In this document: in pieces, positions 8,359-17,470 of the stretch
Position numbering within the stretch: position 1 is the first letter of the stretch
Layout of the letters: every line of letters begins with the position of its first letter
Assembly (NCBI GenBank): GCA_965224225.1
Contig: CBDCZF010000031.1
Location: forward strand, 310,001-374,000
Direction of reading: 5' to 3'
DNA: 64,000 nucleotides
Source: CAJQQK01 sp965224225
GTDB lineage: Bacteria; Pseudomonadota; Alphaproteobacteria; Rhizobiales; Hyphomicrobiaceae
Notes under the pieces: model-generated
Database searches by the model: none
Told to the model about the DNA's origin: nothing
What the model saw: only the letters and a program-made list of their open reading frames with translations
Position numbers and translations under genes: made by a program

Positions 8359-9555
8359 TCATTCGGTCATAGTGAGCGAGATCAGGCCGCCGATCAGGAA
8401 TGCGATGCCGCCGGCAACGAACAGTAGTTCGTAGGACTGTGAAAGTTCGAGCAGCTTCGGGATCGCGATGCCGCCCAATCCCGAACCGATGCCGTTGGCA
8501 AGAATGATGGTGCGCATCATCCGTGGTGCGTCGCGGGCCGAGCCGAGGTCGCGCGCGCGGGCGCCGAGCAGCGTCGAGACGGCAGGTTGCGCTCCGAAGA
8601 TGACGGTCGAGGCGACGAGCGCGGCGCCGGCCGTCGAGAACCAGGGCAGGGCAATACCAACTGCCATGATGAAATAGCTGACGGTGGTCGCCGAAATCGT
8701 GCCGATCGCGGCTGCCAATCTGGCGGCAAGAATGGGGCCCGCGATCGCGAATATCCCAACGCCGATCCAGTGCCAGCCGGCGAACAACTGGCCGTGGCCG
8801 AGTTCGCGGGCGAGGAAATCGAACCAGTAGATGGTGTGCGGCACGATTCCGATGGAAAACAGCGTGCTGGCCGCAATGACGCCGAACCAGGCAAGATGGT
8901 TGCGTGACGGCCGGCGGCCGGAAGGTGCGTCGTCCGGTGCCTGCGCGAGTTGGCCCACATCCCGCCAGGCACGAGCTGCAACGGCTCCGGCAACGAGCCC
9001 GGCGACGGCAACCGCGAGCCAGGCCGCCTCAATGCTGAACTGCAGGCTTGCCGGAACGATGGTCGCGCCGAACAGGATGCCGCTGCCGACACCAATGAAA
9101 ATGTAGCTCATCGCCAGCGGCCGGTGTTTGGCCGGCGCGCTGATCGCAACCAGCGCCAGCCCTTGAACCATGACGATGCCGGTCGCAGCCCCTATTGCCG
9201 CTCGCCAGGCGCCGAGCCAGATGCCGCCCCACGGCAGCGCCGAGGCAAATAGGGCGATGATCGTGACGGCGATCGCACCCATGAGAAAGCGGTCGAGACG
9301 GATCCAGCGTACCATCACGGTCGAGAGAGCGGCACCGGCCAGGAAGCCTGCCAGGTTGGCACCACCGACATAACCGGCGCTGATCGTGTCGAGTTCGCCA
9401 CTCTCGACCAGCGCCGGGATCATTGCCGAATAGGAAAAGCGCCCGAGCGCCATGCACAGAAACATGGCAGCGCCTGCACCGGTTGCGACACGGCGCCAGT
9501 GTGGCTCCGTGTCCAGTTGGGCTGCGTCCGGCTCAGATGGCACGCTGATCTTCAT
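8359..9555 (-). CDS. MFS transporter, YbfB/YjiJ-like
   Basis: A 398-residue integral membrane protein with about twelve hydrophobic helices. The first helix region, GRFSYSAMIPALVE, and the cytoplasmic loop after helix 2 (MVRWIRLDRF) resemble the YbfB/YjiJ group of major facilitator transporters. The start codon overlaps the stop of the upstream amidohydrolase by four bases (ATGA), so the two are translationally coupled. By context it may import or export the amide, carbamoyl or amino-acid compound handled by that enzyme, but no substrate can be read from the sequence. It converges on selD with only 12 bases between stops. Confidence 0.85.
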   Translation of the reverse strand: MKISVPSEPDAAQLDTEPHWRRVATGAGAAMFLCMALGRFSYSAMIPALVESGELDTISAGYVGGANLAGFLAGAALSTVMVRWIRLDRFLMGAIAVTIIALFASALPWGGIWLGAWRAAIGAATGIVMVQGLALVAISAPAKHRPLAMSYIFIGVGSGILFGATIVPASLQFSIEAAWLAVAVAGLVAGAVAARAWRDVGQLAQAPDDAPSGRRPSRNHLAWFGVIAASTLFSIGIVPHTIYWFDFLARELGHGQLFAGWHWIGVGIFAIAGPILAARLAAAIGTISATTVSYFIMAVGIALPWFSTAGAALVASTVIFGAQPAVSTLLGARARDLGSARDAPRMMRTIILANGIGSGLGGIAIPKLLELSQSYELLFVAGGIAFLIGGLISLTMTE

Positions 9556-10802
9556 GCCGTCATGGCTAGGTCCAGGAGGACGTCGGCGACGACCTGGCTG
9601 CCGGCGGCGACATCGGCCGGTTCGGCGCTTTCACTTTCGTTGTGGCTAACGCCGTTCTTGCAGGGAATGAACACCATGCCGGCCGGGCAGAGCCGCAGGA
9701 CGAAGCGGGCATCATGACCGGCGCACGAGATCATGCGGCGGTGCGCATAGGCATGGCGTTTGGCCGATGCTGCGACAGCATCGATAATCTCGGAAGAAAA
9801 CATTTGCGGTGCGTCGGCCGAGATCTCGTGCACGCTTGCCTGGCAAAGGCCCTGATGGCGGGCAGCGACAATGCTAATCTGGTCGCCAAGCTCCTTCAAC
9901 GTCTCCGCCGAGGGATGGCGGAAATCGATCACGAAATTGACCTCGCCCGGAACGACAGACTTGGCGCCGGGTTTGACCTCGAATACGCCGATCGTAAAGC
10001 GGGCGATATCGTCTTCGTCTTCGAAGACATCGCGCAGCGCCACCGCGATGTCGGTTGCCGCGATAAAGGCATCCCTGCGCCGCGACCTTGGCGTCGTGCC
10101 CGAGTGCGCTGCCTCGCCGACCACCTTGACCTCGAAGCGGCGATTGCCCTGGATATGGGTGACGACCCCGATCGTTTCGCCGGCCGCTTCGAGGACGGTT
10201 GCCTGCTCGATGTGGGCTTCGACGAAGCCGGCGTAAGGCCGGCCGAGTTCGCGGCGGTCGGCGCCAGCCAGTGCCGCATGCAGGTCGTCGACGCACGAGC
10301 GCATGGTGATGCCGTCGGCGTCGGTGGTCGCCAGCACGTCATCGAGATTACGCGCACCGGTGTAGACCGCCGAGCCGGAGAGGCCGGGCATGAAGCGGGC
10401 GCCCTCTTCGTTATTCCAGATCGCAACCTCAACCGGACGCAGCGTCTCAATCCCGTGATCCTCGAATGTTTCCAGCGCTTCGAATGCAGCCAGCACTCCG
10501 AACGCACCGTCGAAGCGTCCGCCAAACGGCTGCGTATCCGTGTGTGAGCCGCTGGCAGCAGCCGGCAGGTCTGCGTTCTGGCCGCGCCGGCGGATAAACA
10601 TGTTGCCGATAGCATCGACTTCGCTTTTGAAACCGCGCCGGTCGGCCCAGGCCATGAGCAGGTTATGCGCCTCGATGTCTTCCGGCGACAGCGCCAGGCG
10701 ATGGACGCCGCCGCCGGGCGTCGCGCCGATCCGAGCTAGGTCCATGTGGCGTTGCCAGACGCGCTCAGGGTTGATCTTCGGGTAGTCCGCTGCAGGCATC
10801 AT
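9552..10802 (-). CDS. M20-family Zn-dependent amidohydrolase (N-carbamoyl-amino-acid hydrolase / allantoate amidohydrolase type)
   Basis: A 416-residue binuclear-metal amidohydrolase. Metal ligands are visible as SGSHTDTQPFGGRFDG (His and Asp), NNEEGARF (paired Glu), VEAHIEQ (His) and a C-terminal GHDARF and KNGVSHNE region (His). This set is that of HyuC/AllC enzymes, which cleave N-carbamoyl-L-amino acids, allantoate or ureidoglycolate-like compounds and act as cytoplasmic dimers through a central lid domain (about 215-325). I use the paired ATG at 10802 because a GAGGA lies about ten bases before it; an upstream in-frame start at 10859 overlaps the GFA gene. It is the middle gene of a GFA-amidohydrolase-MFS operon. 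The exact substrate is not determined. Confidence 0.88.
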   Translation of the reverse strand: MMPAADYPKINPERVWQRHMDLARIGATPGGGVHRLALSPEDIEAHNLLMAWADRRGFKSEVDAIGNMFIRRRGQNADLPAAASGSHTDTQPFGGRFDGAFGVLAAFEALETFEDHGIETLRPVEVAIWNNEEGARFMPGLSGSAVYTGARNLDDVLATTDADGITMRSCVDDLHAALAGADRRELGRPYAGFVEAHIEQATVLEAAGETIGVVTHIQGNRRFEVKVVGEAAHSGTTPRSRRRDAFIAATDIAVALRDVFEDEDDIARFTIGVFEVKPGAKSVVPGEVNFVIDFRHPSAETLKELGDQISIVAARHQGLCQASVHEISADAPQMFSSEIIDAVAASAKRHAYAHRRMISCAGHDARFVLRLCPAGMVFIPCKNGVSHNESESAEPADVAAGSQVVADVLLDLAMTA

Positions 10803-10825
10803 GGCAAAGCAGTCCTCATCATATG

Positions 10826-11311
10826 TTAGTCGCCGTCCGGCATCACACGCTGATGCCATGCGGCAAGGCTTTCATCGGGATATTCGTCAAACTGCTTGTC
10901 ATTGTCACGTAGATCGGCCTGAACCCAGTTGGCCGCCGAGCCAAGCATCATGTGGGTGCGCTCGGGCGGCTCGGGCAGGTCGGTGTCGATCGCTCCGGCA
11001 TGCGGGTGGACAAGTTCCGGCCAGCTCGGATCGAAATTCCAGAGCGGCGAGCCACAGAGCCCGCAGAATCTGCGCCCGCGCGGACCGGTGGCGCCCGTGC
11101 CTGTCTCGCCGGTCGACGGGTCATAGCGCCTGATGTGTTCTGCCCCTTCGATTGCGAGCGTAGCGGCACGCCCACCCAGATTGATCCCGAAGCCGCCGGA
11201 ACCGGCCGTCTTGCGGCAGATCGAGCAATAGCAGCGCAGGAACGGGGCGGGCTCGTTCGCTTCGACGGTGAATGTTACCGCGCGGCAATGACAGGAGCCT
11301 TCGAGCTTCAT
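10826..11311 (-). CDS. GFA-family (Gfa-like) zinc protein
   Basis: A 161-residue protein with the cysteine pattern of the GFA/CENP-V fold: SCHC (C7, C9), RCYCSIC (C27, C29, C32) and RFCGLCG (a later CxxC pair). These bind two zincs; the best known member was described as glutathione-dependent formaldehyde-activating, though many family members have no proven reaction. It is the first gene of a three-gene minus-strand operon, ending 23 bases before the amidohydrolase start. The residues needed for zinc binding appear complete. The function in this context is unknown. Confidence 0.87.
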   Translation of the reverse strand: MKLEGSCHCRAVTFTVEANEPAPFLRCYCSICRKTAGSGGFGINLGGRAATLAIEGAEHIRRYDPSTGETGTGATGPRGRRFCGLCGSPLWNFDPSWPELVHPHAGAIDTDLPEPPERTHMMLGSAANWVQADLRDNDKQFDEYPDESLAAWHQRVMPDGD

Positions 11312-11422
11312 GGCGTGATCTTTCCTCGGCTGATGGATCGAAAGGGGACGCGGGCTAACGCGATCTTAACCATGCTGTGGCCTTGATGGGGCGAGTTGGT
11401 TTGCGCGTTGGAGTGATGTTTC

Positions 11423-11878
11423 ATGCGTCGTCATAATGTTTTGACGCCGGCCTACCGGACCGGCAGGCTTGCGCGTTTTGTCATCATCCTGGTTGCCGGG
11501 CTCTCGGTTGGGGCCTGTGCACAGAGCCGATCGGGCTATGGCGATCAGTATCACGTTGGCGCCCGCCCGGCAGACGTTGCCATCGTACAGCCGCCGAAGG
11601 TGCTTCTGGAAGACGACGGCCAACCGCTCCAGCCGCCGCCACGCAGCCGCCGCGAGATCGAACCGGATGACCCGAGCGAACCCTACAGCCCGAACTATGG
11701 CCCGTCGGGCGGTGAACCGCCAAGGACACCGGTCGGCGCGGAACAGCCGCGCCAGGCCGGCTTGGCACGTCCGCCGTATCACCGACCGGTCATCATAAGT
11801 TCGCGCACGTTGACGGACAGCGAAGCTGAGGCCGTGATCGCCCGCGCCATGGTCGCGCACGAGCAGCGCTATCCGTGA
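11423..11878 (+). CDS. Proline-rich putative lipoprotein
   Basis: I do not recognise the family. The 151-residue product begins with a basic stretch and a hydrophobic helix (about residues 17-31) ending in VGAC, a good lipobox with Cys at about 32, so it is probably a lipidated envelope protein. The mature part is rich in Pro, Arg and Gly (PPKVLLEDDGQPLQPPPR and similar), looks disordered, and ends in a short conserved-looking helix (SEAEAVIARAMVAHEQRYP). A GGAG lies upstream of the ATG. It is flanked by divergent and convergent genes, so it is probably monocistronic. Three tandem hairpins follow its stop. Confidence 0.7.
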   Translation: MRRHNVLTPAYRTGRLARFVIILVAGLSVGACAQSRSGYGDQYHVGARPADVAIVQPPKVLLEDDGQPLQPPPRSRREIEPDDPSEPYSPNYGPSGGEPPRTPVGAEQPRQAGLARPPYHRPVIISSRTLTDSEAEAVIARAMVAHEQRYP

Positions 11879-11885
11879 TCGGGGT

Positions 11886-11952
11886 CCAGGGACTGGTCCC
11901 TGGTTGGGGAGCGTGAGGGGTGAACCCCCTCATGGATCGCCGCCAGGCGATC
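11886..11952. repeat. Three tandem hairpins between convergent genes
   Basis: The 85-base gap between two converging stops contains three back-to-back perfect stems: CCAGGGAC/GTCCCTGG (11886-11903), GAGGGG/CCCCTC (11915-11931) and GATCGCC/GGCGATC (11935-11952). None is followed by a T-run. They may act as a bidirectional transcription barrier or RNA 3'-end stabiliser. Confidence 0.6.
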
Positions 11953-11963
11953 ATATCGGCGTC

Positions 11964-13178
11964 TCAGAAAAACGCCTGCAATCCGGTCTGGGCCCGCCCC
12001 AAGATCAACGCATGCACGTCGTGGGCACCCTCGTAGGTGTTGACCGTCTCGAGGTTCGTCAGGTGGCGCATGACGTGATAGTCGATCTGGATGCCGTTGC
12101 CGCCGTGCATGTCACGAGACATGCGGGCGATGTCGAGGGCCTTGCCGCAGTTGTTGCGCTTGACGATCGAGATCGCTTCCGGCGCGAGGCTGCCTTCATC
12201 CATCATGCGCCCGACGCGCAATGAGGCCTGCAGGCCAAGCGAGATTTCGGTCTGCATGTCGGCAAGTTTCTTTTGGACGAGCTGTGTCTGGGCGAGCGGC
12301 CGGCCGAACTGTTTGCGGTCGAGGGTGTACTGGCGGGCACGGTGCCAGCAGTCTTCGGCAGCGCCCATCGCGCCCCACGAGATACCGAAGCGTGCGCGGT
12401 TGAGGCAGCTGAACGGTCCCTTGAGGCCGGAGACGCCCGGCAGCAGGTTTTCTTCCGGCACGACGACGCCGTCCATCACGATCTCGCCGGTGATCGATGT
12501 CCTCAGACTCAGCTTGCCGCCGATCTTCGGCGCCGAAAGGCCGGCCATACCCTTCTCCAGGATAAAGCCGCGGATCTGGCCGTCATGCGCGTCGGACTTG
12601 GCCCAGACGACGAATACGTCGGCGATCGGCGCATTCGAGATCCACATCTTTGTGCCGTTGAGGCGATAGCCGTCGGCGACCTTTTCGGCCCGTGTCGCCA
12701 TGCCGCCGGGATCCGAGCCGGCATCGGCCTCGGTCAGCCCGAAGCAGCCGACCCATTCACCGGTGGCGAGCTTGGGCAGATACTTCATGCGCTGCTCTTC
12801 GGAGCCGAAGGCATTGATCGGAAACATCACGAGCGACGATTGCACCGAGTTCATCGACCGGTAGCCGCTGTCGACGCGTTCAACCTCACGCGCGACCAGG
12901 CCGTAGGAGACATAGTTGGCACCTGCACAGCCGTATTTCTCCGGAACGGTGATGCCGAGCAGGCCAAGCTCGCCCATCTCGTTGAAGATCTCGCGGTCGG
13001 TGCGCTCCTCGAGATAGGCCGAATTGACCCGCGGCATGAGTTTCTCCTGGCAATACTCGTATGCGGTATCGCGGATCATGCGCTCTTCTTCCGTCAGCTG
13101 CTGTTCGAGCAGGAAGGGGTCGGCCCAGTCGAAGGCGGCGCGCGGGGCGGTGGTCGAGGTCGGCGAAGTATCCTGCAT
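11964..13178 (-). CDS. gcdH: Glutaryl-CoA dehydrogenase (acyl-CoA dehydrogenase family)
   Basis: A 404-residue flavoenzyme that converts glutaryl-CoA to crotonyl-CoA and CO2, the late step of lysine, tryptophan and benzoate-type catabolism. It follows the GcdH pattern closely: FDWADPFLLEQQLTEEE at the N-terminus, MNSVQSSLVMFPI, the flavin-contacting GCFGLTEADAGSDPGGM, and the catalytic glutamate in NTYEGAHDVHAL (E383). The length is normal for the family. It is separated by 89 bases from the NIPSNAP gene upstream on the same strand. Electrons would pass to ETF, which is not in the window. Confidence in glutaryl-CoA over other acyl-CoA substrates is high because of the end-to-end match to this subfamily. 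Confidence 0.92.
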   Translation of the reverse strand: MQDTSPTSTTAPRAAFDWADPFLLEQQLTEEERMIRDTAYEYCQEKLMPRVNSAYLEERTDREIFNEMGELGLLGITVPEKYGCAGANYVSYGLVAREVERVDSGYRSMNSVQSSLVMFPINAFGSEEQRMKYLPKLATGEWVGCFGLTEADAGSDPGGMATRAEKVADGYRLNGTKMWISNAPIADVFVVWAKSDAHDGQIRGFILEKGMAGLSAPKIGGKLSLRTSITGEIVMDGVVVPEENLLPGVSGLKGPFSCLNRARFGISWGAMGAAEDCWHRARQYTLDRKQFGRPLAQTQLVQKKLADMQTEISLGLQASLRVGRMMDEGSLAPEAISIVKRNNCGKALDIARMSRDMHGGNGIQIDYHVMRHLTNLETVNTYEGAHDVHALILGRAQTGLQAFF

Positions 13179-13267
13179 GGCAGATCTCCCGTTGGGGTCG
13201 TTCGGTCGGTTGTTTGGCCCAGAGCTAAGCCCTATCGGGGGCGATTAGCAAGACCGGTCGGCCACCG

Positions 13268-13585
13268 TTACGCACCGGGCGAGAAGGACGCCGGGCGCAT
13301 GATCTTGTCGTCCTGGAGCAGCACGAGGCCGTCGGTCTTCGCGAGATAGGCATGCCAGCCGGGGTCGGCATCGCGCGCCGCCCGCTTGGCTTCCATGTCG
13401 GCCATGCTGGAGTAGCGCCAGAGGTGGACGACCTGGTTCTGCGGGCCGACGACGCTGGTGTAGTAGCCGATCAGCTCCAAGCCGTGGCGCCGGACGACGG
13501 GCAGTGCCATGTCTTCGAACAGCTTGATGTAGGTCGGCAGCTTGCGGGCAACGAGAGTGTAGGTGCGCACGTTGACGATCATGAT
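13268..13585 (-). CDS. NIPSNAP family protein
   Basis: A 105-residue ferredoxin-like-fold protein beginning MIVNVRTYTL and containing the VVHLWRYSSMADMEAKRAARDADPGW-type core that marks the NIPSNAP family. I use the ATG at 13585, because the family starts at this strand; an in-frame start at 13621 would add 12 unlikely residues and contains the AGGAGG Shine-Dalgarno. Biochemical function is not established for bacterial members. It precedes gcdH on the same strand and may be cotranscribed. No membrane or signal segments. Confidence 0.85.
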   Translation of the reverse strand: MMIVNVRTYTLVARKLPTYIKLFEDMALPVVRRHGLELIGYYTSVVGPQNQVVHLWRYSSMADMEAKRAARDADPGWHAYLAKTDGLVLLQDDKIMRPASFSPGA

Positions 13586-13708
13586 GGGACATGGCCTCCT
13601 GTCAGAATTTTTGGTGTTCATTGATCGAGACTTGATTTGACCGCGAGGTCAAGCGGCGGTTGATTTGTCACAGAAGTATGATCGGTTCGATGGTTCGGGT
13701 TGGGCTGG

Positions 13709-14269
13709 ATGATGACGGCAAGCGAGCGTGACGAGATCGTTGCCTATGCCTCGCTTGAAGAGCATCTGCGTCCCGGCGTCGACGCACAAATCGATGCGAT
13801 CTTTTTCGAGGCGAGTTCGGTGAAGTCGTTTCGAGATGACGCGCACCGCCAGGCGTTTCGCTGGCTTTGGCTTGGACGATATCTGGTCGACGAGCCGGAG
13901 CATGCGTTTATCGCCATGCGTGAGGGTCGTGTGGTCGGCTACCTGGTCGGCAGTCTCGACGATCCGGCGCCGAGGCCCGAGTTTGCCGAACTCACGTATT
14001 TCCACGATTTCGCAGATCAGACGTCCCGGTTTCCGGCCCATCTGCACGTCAACGTGGCCTGCGAGGCACGCGGTCGGGGCGTCGGTGCAAGGCTGGTTCG
14101 GCGGTTCGAACAGCACGCCGAGGCTCAAGGTGTTCCGGGTGTCCATGTCGTGACCGGGGACGGCGTGCGTAACGTCGGGTTCTATGAGCGGCTGGGGTAT
14201 CGGGAGGTGGCGCGGACGGGTTCGGCGGCCAAGGTTGTGGTGATGCTTGCCTTACGTGTAATAGGTTAG
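13709..14269 (+). CDS. GNAT family N-acetyltransferase
   Basis: A 186-residue protein with the GNAT acetyl-CoA-binding core: HLHVNVACEARGRGVGARLV, where RGRGVG is the pyrophosphate-binding R/QxxGxG/A loop, followed by GVRNVGFYERLGYRE, the C-terminal strand-helix typical of small-molecule acetyltransferases. Start is one of two adjacent ATGs at 13709 and 13712. It stands alone, divergent from the NIPSNAP gene. The acetyl acceptor is unknown. Confidence 0.85.
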   Translation: MMTASERDEIVAYASLEEHLRPGVDAQIDAIFFEASSVKSFRDDAHRQAFRWLWLGRYLVDEPEHAFIAMREGRVVGYLVGSLDDPAPRPEFAELTYFHDFADQTSRFPAHLHVNVACEARGRGVGARLVRRFEQHAEAQGVPGVHVVTGDGVRNVGFYERLGYREVARTGSAAKVVVMLALRVIG

Positions 14270-14754
14270 TTTAACAGGTCCGCTTTTTGTGGGCGTTCTG
14301 CCGCGCTGTGTTCACGGCAGGTTCTTCTCTGGTTGACCCAAACCGGCTGTCGCAGAAATTTCCATTTCGCATCGCACCAACCATGCGTCACGCTCGGAGC
14401 GGACCTGAGCAAGTGCGTCATCGCCCAGACTCGTGACCGACACGACGATCATGAGCGAACATTTGTGCTCGCTCGCTACGGTCTCGATCGAGTTATGAGA
14501 ACATACCCATTTGGCCATCATCTCGATTGCGCGATATTGCGATCAATCATCGATTGCTCAATCCTGGAGCGCGCCGGCGAGCTTGCCGAAAATCGTCTGC
14601 AAACAACGGATATCGCTTGAATCTTCGCTTTAGTCACAGGCCGACGTGGTAGAAGGTAGTAATTCTTCGAAATGCCGGCCATGATCGCAGTCAACGGGAT
14701 TGCATGATCGCAAATGCAGACCCGCTGATGACAGCAACCTGGGAGGAAACAAAG
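14270..14754. other. Non-coding stretch upstream of phnD
   Basis: About 485 bases without a convincing gene. Short ORFs exist on both strands, but none has a family pattern or a ribosome site. The GC content is lower than in the neighbours, and the promoter of the phosphonate-type transporter operon should lie in its right part. I cannot identify an operator or riboswitch. Confidence 0.5.
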
Positions 14755-15729
14755 ATGCTGAGAATCCTAAGCGCAAGTACACTTGCAAGCACGATGGCAC
14801 TTGCCACGATGCTGGCGCCGAACATGGCGTCTGCCGAGGAATGCCATCGGGGCACACTAGACAAACGTTATTGCGACCGGAACCACGACCAGGTTGCTGA
14901 CTTGCCGACGGATTCGTCCAGGTGGAACAATCCAAGCACGATCATCTTTTCCTACACACCGGTTGAGGATCCAGCGGTTTACGCCAAGGTGTGGGACGGT
15001 TTCATCCAACATATGTCAAAGGTGACAGGTAAGAAGGTTGTCTTCTTTCCGGTGCAATCCTACGCTGCCCAGTATGAGGCCATGCGCTCCGGCCGCCTGC
15101 ACATTGCCGGCGTAAATACCGGCGGAAACCCAGTTGCCGTCTCTTGCGCCGGGCTTGTTCCCTTTGCGATGATGGCTGCAAAGGACGGCTCATTCGGCTA
15201 CGAGATGGAAATCATTGTGCCGACTGACAGTCCGATCAAGTCGGCGGCTGACCTCAAAGGCAAGACGCTGGCGTTTACGTCTCCGACGTCGAACTCCGGC
15301 TTCAAGGCGCCATCGGCTATTTTGAAAAGCCAGTTCGGTCTGATCGCGAAGAAGGACTTCAAGACTCAGTTTTCCGGCAAGCATGACAACTCGATCCTCG
15401 GCGTAGCCAACAAGGACTACGAAGCCGCCGCTGTTGCCAACTCGGTCCTGAAGCGTATGATCCGACGCAAGGCGGTTGATCCTTCCAAGATCCGCTCGAT
15501 CTATAAGTCGCAGACCTTCCCAACAACCGGCTATGGCCACGCCCACAACCTGCATCCGGAAGTCACCGCGAAGATCAAACAAGCGTTCTTCACGTTTAAC
15601 TGGGACGGCTCTGATCTCCAGAAAGAGTTCAAGAAGGAAGGCCGCTTCATCGGCATCCACCACAAGAGCGATTGGGCTGTGATCCGTCAGATTGATGCTG
15701 CCAATGGCGTCAAGTACGACTGCAAGTAA
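14755..15729 (+). CDS. phnD: Phosphonate/phosphite-type ABC transporter substrate-binding protein
   Basis: A 324-residue periplasmic binding protein. The ATG at 14755 follows a strong GGAGGA and opens a signal peptide (about 27 residues, ending ASA before EECHRG). The mature part shows the PhnD pattern: FSYTPVEDPAVYAKVWDGF, YAAQYEAMRSGRLHIAGVNTG, ADLKGKTLAFTSPTSNSG and a C-terminal FIGIHHKSDW. An earlier in-frame ATG at 14704 would place unlikely residues before the signal peptide. It is the first gene of a phnD-phnC-phnE-phnE operon. The ligand could be phosphonate, phosphite or a related organophosphorus anion; no catabolic phn genes follow. Confidence 0.92.
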   Translation: MLRILSASTLASTMALATMLAPNMASAEECHRGTLDKRYCDRNHDQVADLPTDSSRWNNPSTIIFSYTPVEDPAVYAKVWDGFIQHMSKVTGKKVVFFPVQSYAAQYEAMRSGRLHIAGVNTGGNPVAVSCAGLVPFAMMAAKDGSFGYEMEIIVPTDSPIKSAADLKGKTLAFTSPTSNSGFKAPSAILKSQFGLIAKKDFKTQFSGKHDNSILGVANKDYEAAAVANSVLKRMIRRKAVDPSKIRSIYKSQTFPTTGYGHAHNLHPEVTAKIKQAFFTFNWDGSDLQKEFKKEGRFIGIHHKSDWAVIRQIDAANGVKYDCK

Positions 15730-15815
15730 CGGCCTCAACAACGCTTACCGGAGCTGTCGCAGTGCATCGCTGTGGCGGCTCTTTGCGCTCAATGAAATGC
15801 GATTGAGAGGGTTGG

Positions 15816-16652
15816 ATGCTGCGATTGAACGCGCTTTCCAAACGCTATCCCACGGGTGATCAGGCGCTAAAGGGCGTCGATCTTGAAATTCCAGATGGGC
15901 AGGTCGTCGCCCTGATCGGCCCATCCGGCGCCGGCAAATCAACTTTGATCCGATGCATCAACCGCTTGGTCGAACCGACGTCCGGTGACGTGACCCTGAA
16001 CGACGTCAATCTGACGACGCTGTCATCGGGCCGATTGCGACAGGCCCGGCGGCGCATGGGCATGATCTTTCAGGAATACGCTCTTGTGGAGCGTCTCACA
16101 GTCATGGAGAACGTCCTCTCGGGTCGGCTCGGGTATGTTGGCTTTTGGCAAAGCTGGTTTCGAAAGTTTCCGGCCAAGGACATTAAGGAAGCATTTCGCC
16201 TGCTGGATCGTGTCGGCCTGCTTGACATGGTTGACAAGCGCGCTGACGAACTTTCCGGCGGTCAGCGCCAGCGCGTGGGGATTGCGCGGGCCTTGATGCA
16301 GGACCCCGAATTGCTGCTTGTCGATGAGCCAACGGCAAGCCTGGATCCAAAGACGTCGCGACAGATCATGCGGCTCATTAAGGAGTTGTGCGGCGAGCGC
16401 GGGCTAGCGGCGATCATCAATATCCACGATGTCATGCTGGCGCAGTTGTTTGCGGAACGCGTGGTCGGCTTGCGGCTTGGCGAGATCGTCTATGACGGTC
16501 TGCCGACCGGCCTCACCAACGATGTGTTGACCAACATCTATGGCGAGGAGGATTGGGAGGCGACCATCGAAACCGTCGATGACGATGATGAGGAGGCCAA
16601 GGTCCTCGCCGAGAAACTACGTCGATCGTCACAGGCGCAGGCAACCGCATGA
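15816..16652 (+). CDS. phnC: Phosphonate-type ABC transporter ATP-binding protein
   Basis: A 278-residue ABC ATPase with Walker A GPSGAGKST, signature LSGGQRQRVGIARAL, and Walker B/Glu LLVDEPTASLDP. The EYALVERLTVMENVLSGRLG segment is characteristic of PhnC. A C-terminal acidic tail (DDDDEEAK) is present. Its stop overlaps the next start by four bases (ATGA), showing coupling with the permease. It energises import of the ligand delivered by PhnD. Confidence 0.93.
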   Translation: MLRLNALSKRYPTGDQALKGVDLEIPDGQVVALIGPSGAGKSTLIRCINRLVEPTSGDVTLNDVNLTTLSSGRLRQARRRMGMIFQEYALVERLTVMENVLSGRLGYVGFWQSWFRKFPAKDIKEAFRLLDRVGLLDMVDKRADELSGGQRQRVGIARALMQDPELLLVDEPTASLDPKTSRQIMRLIKELCGERGLAAIINIHDVMLAQLFAERVVGLRLGEIVYDGLPTGLTNDVLTNIYGEEDWEATIETVDDDDEEAKVLAEKLRRSSQAQATA

Positions 16653-17470
16653 GCACCGCCGATCAGCCCCGTGAAGCGCAGTATCCCAGAACGTGGAAGA
16701 AACGCCCGTTCATCACCAATCCCTTCGTGCGGTGGTTGATGTGGTTAGCTGTGGCGGTCTACCTCACAATTGCGCTTGGCACACTGGAGATCAACTGGGA
16801 ACGGGTGGCCGAAGGCATCCCGCGCGGACAGAAGTTCCTTCTATCGTTCTTTCCACCGGATTTCATCAGTCGTTGGGACTCGATTCTCGACGGTATCCTG
16901 GAGAGCGTGTGGATGGCGATCATCTCTACCGTTGCCGGCATCGCGCTCTCAATACCGGTCGGCCTTGGCGCTGCGCGAAACCTGTCGCCGAGACCCGTCT
17001 ACTATTTTTGCCGTGCGATCATTGCACTGTCGCGCACGTTCCCGGAAGTCATTCTGGCCATATTTGCCGTAAAATTGTTCGGCTTTGGCCCTTTCGCCGG
17101 CTTTCTTGCTCTGTCGATTGCAACCATCGGCTTCTATGGGAAACTATTGGCCGAGGATATCGAGAATATGAGCCCGGCACCGGCAGAAGCCATCAAGGCG
17201 ACAGGCGCCGGCTGGTTCCAGTGGGTGAACTATGCGGTCCAGCCGCAGGTGGCACCGCGGATGATCGGTCTCGCGATGTATCGTCTAGACATCAATTTCC
17301 GCGAATCTGCCGTGGTTGGCATAGTCGGGGGGGGCGGCATCGGTGCAACACTTCTGACCTCGTTTGACCGGTACGAATTCCAGACCGCCGCGGCCATTCT
17401 GTTGATCATCATTGGCATCGTCATGGTGCTCGAATACGGATCAGGCTATTTGCGAAAGTGGGTGCAGTGA
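16649..17470 (+). CDS. phnE: Phosphonate-type ABC transporter permease (first copy)
   Basis: A 273-residue inner-membrane permease with about six helices and the PhnE coupling-loop region (AEAIKATGAGWFQWVNYAVQPQV) before the final membrane section. The RTFPEVILAIFAVKLFG helix is typical of the family. The start overlaps phnC by four bases and the stop overlaps the next permease start by one base. Presumably forms a heterodimer with the second permease. Confidence 0.9.
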   Translation: MSTADQPREAQYPRTWKKRPFITNPFVRWLMWLAVAVYLTIALGTLEINWERVAEGIPRGQKFLLSFFPPDFISRWDSILDGILESVWMAIISTVAGIALSIPVGLGAARNLSPRPVYYFCRAIIALSRTFPEVILAIFAVKLFGFGPFAGFLALSIATIGFYGKLLAEDIENMSPAPAEAIKATGAGWFQWVNYAVQPQVAPRMIGLAMYRLDINFRESAVVGIVGGGGIGATLLTSFDRYEFQTAAAILLIIIGIVMVLEYGSGYLRKWVQ

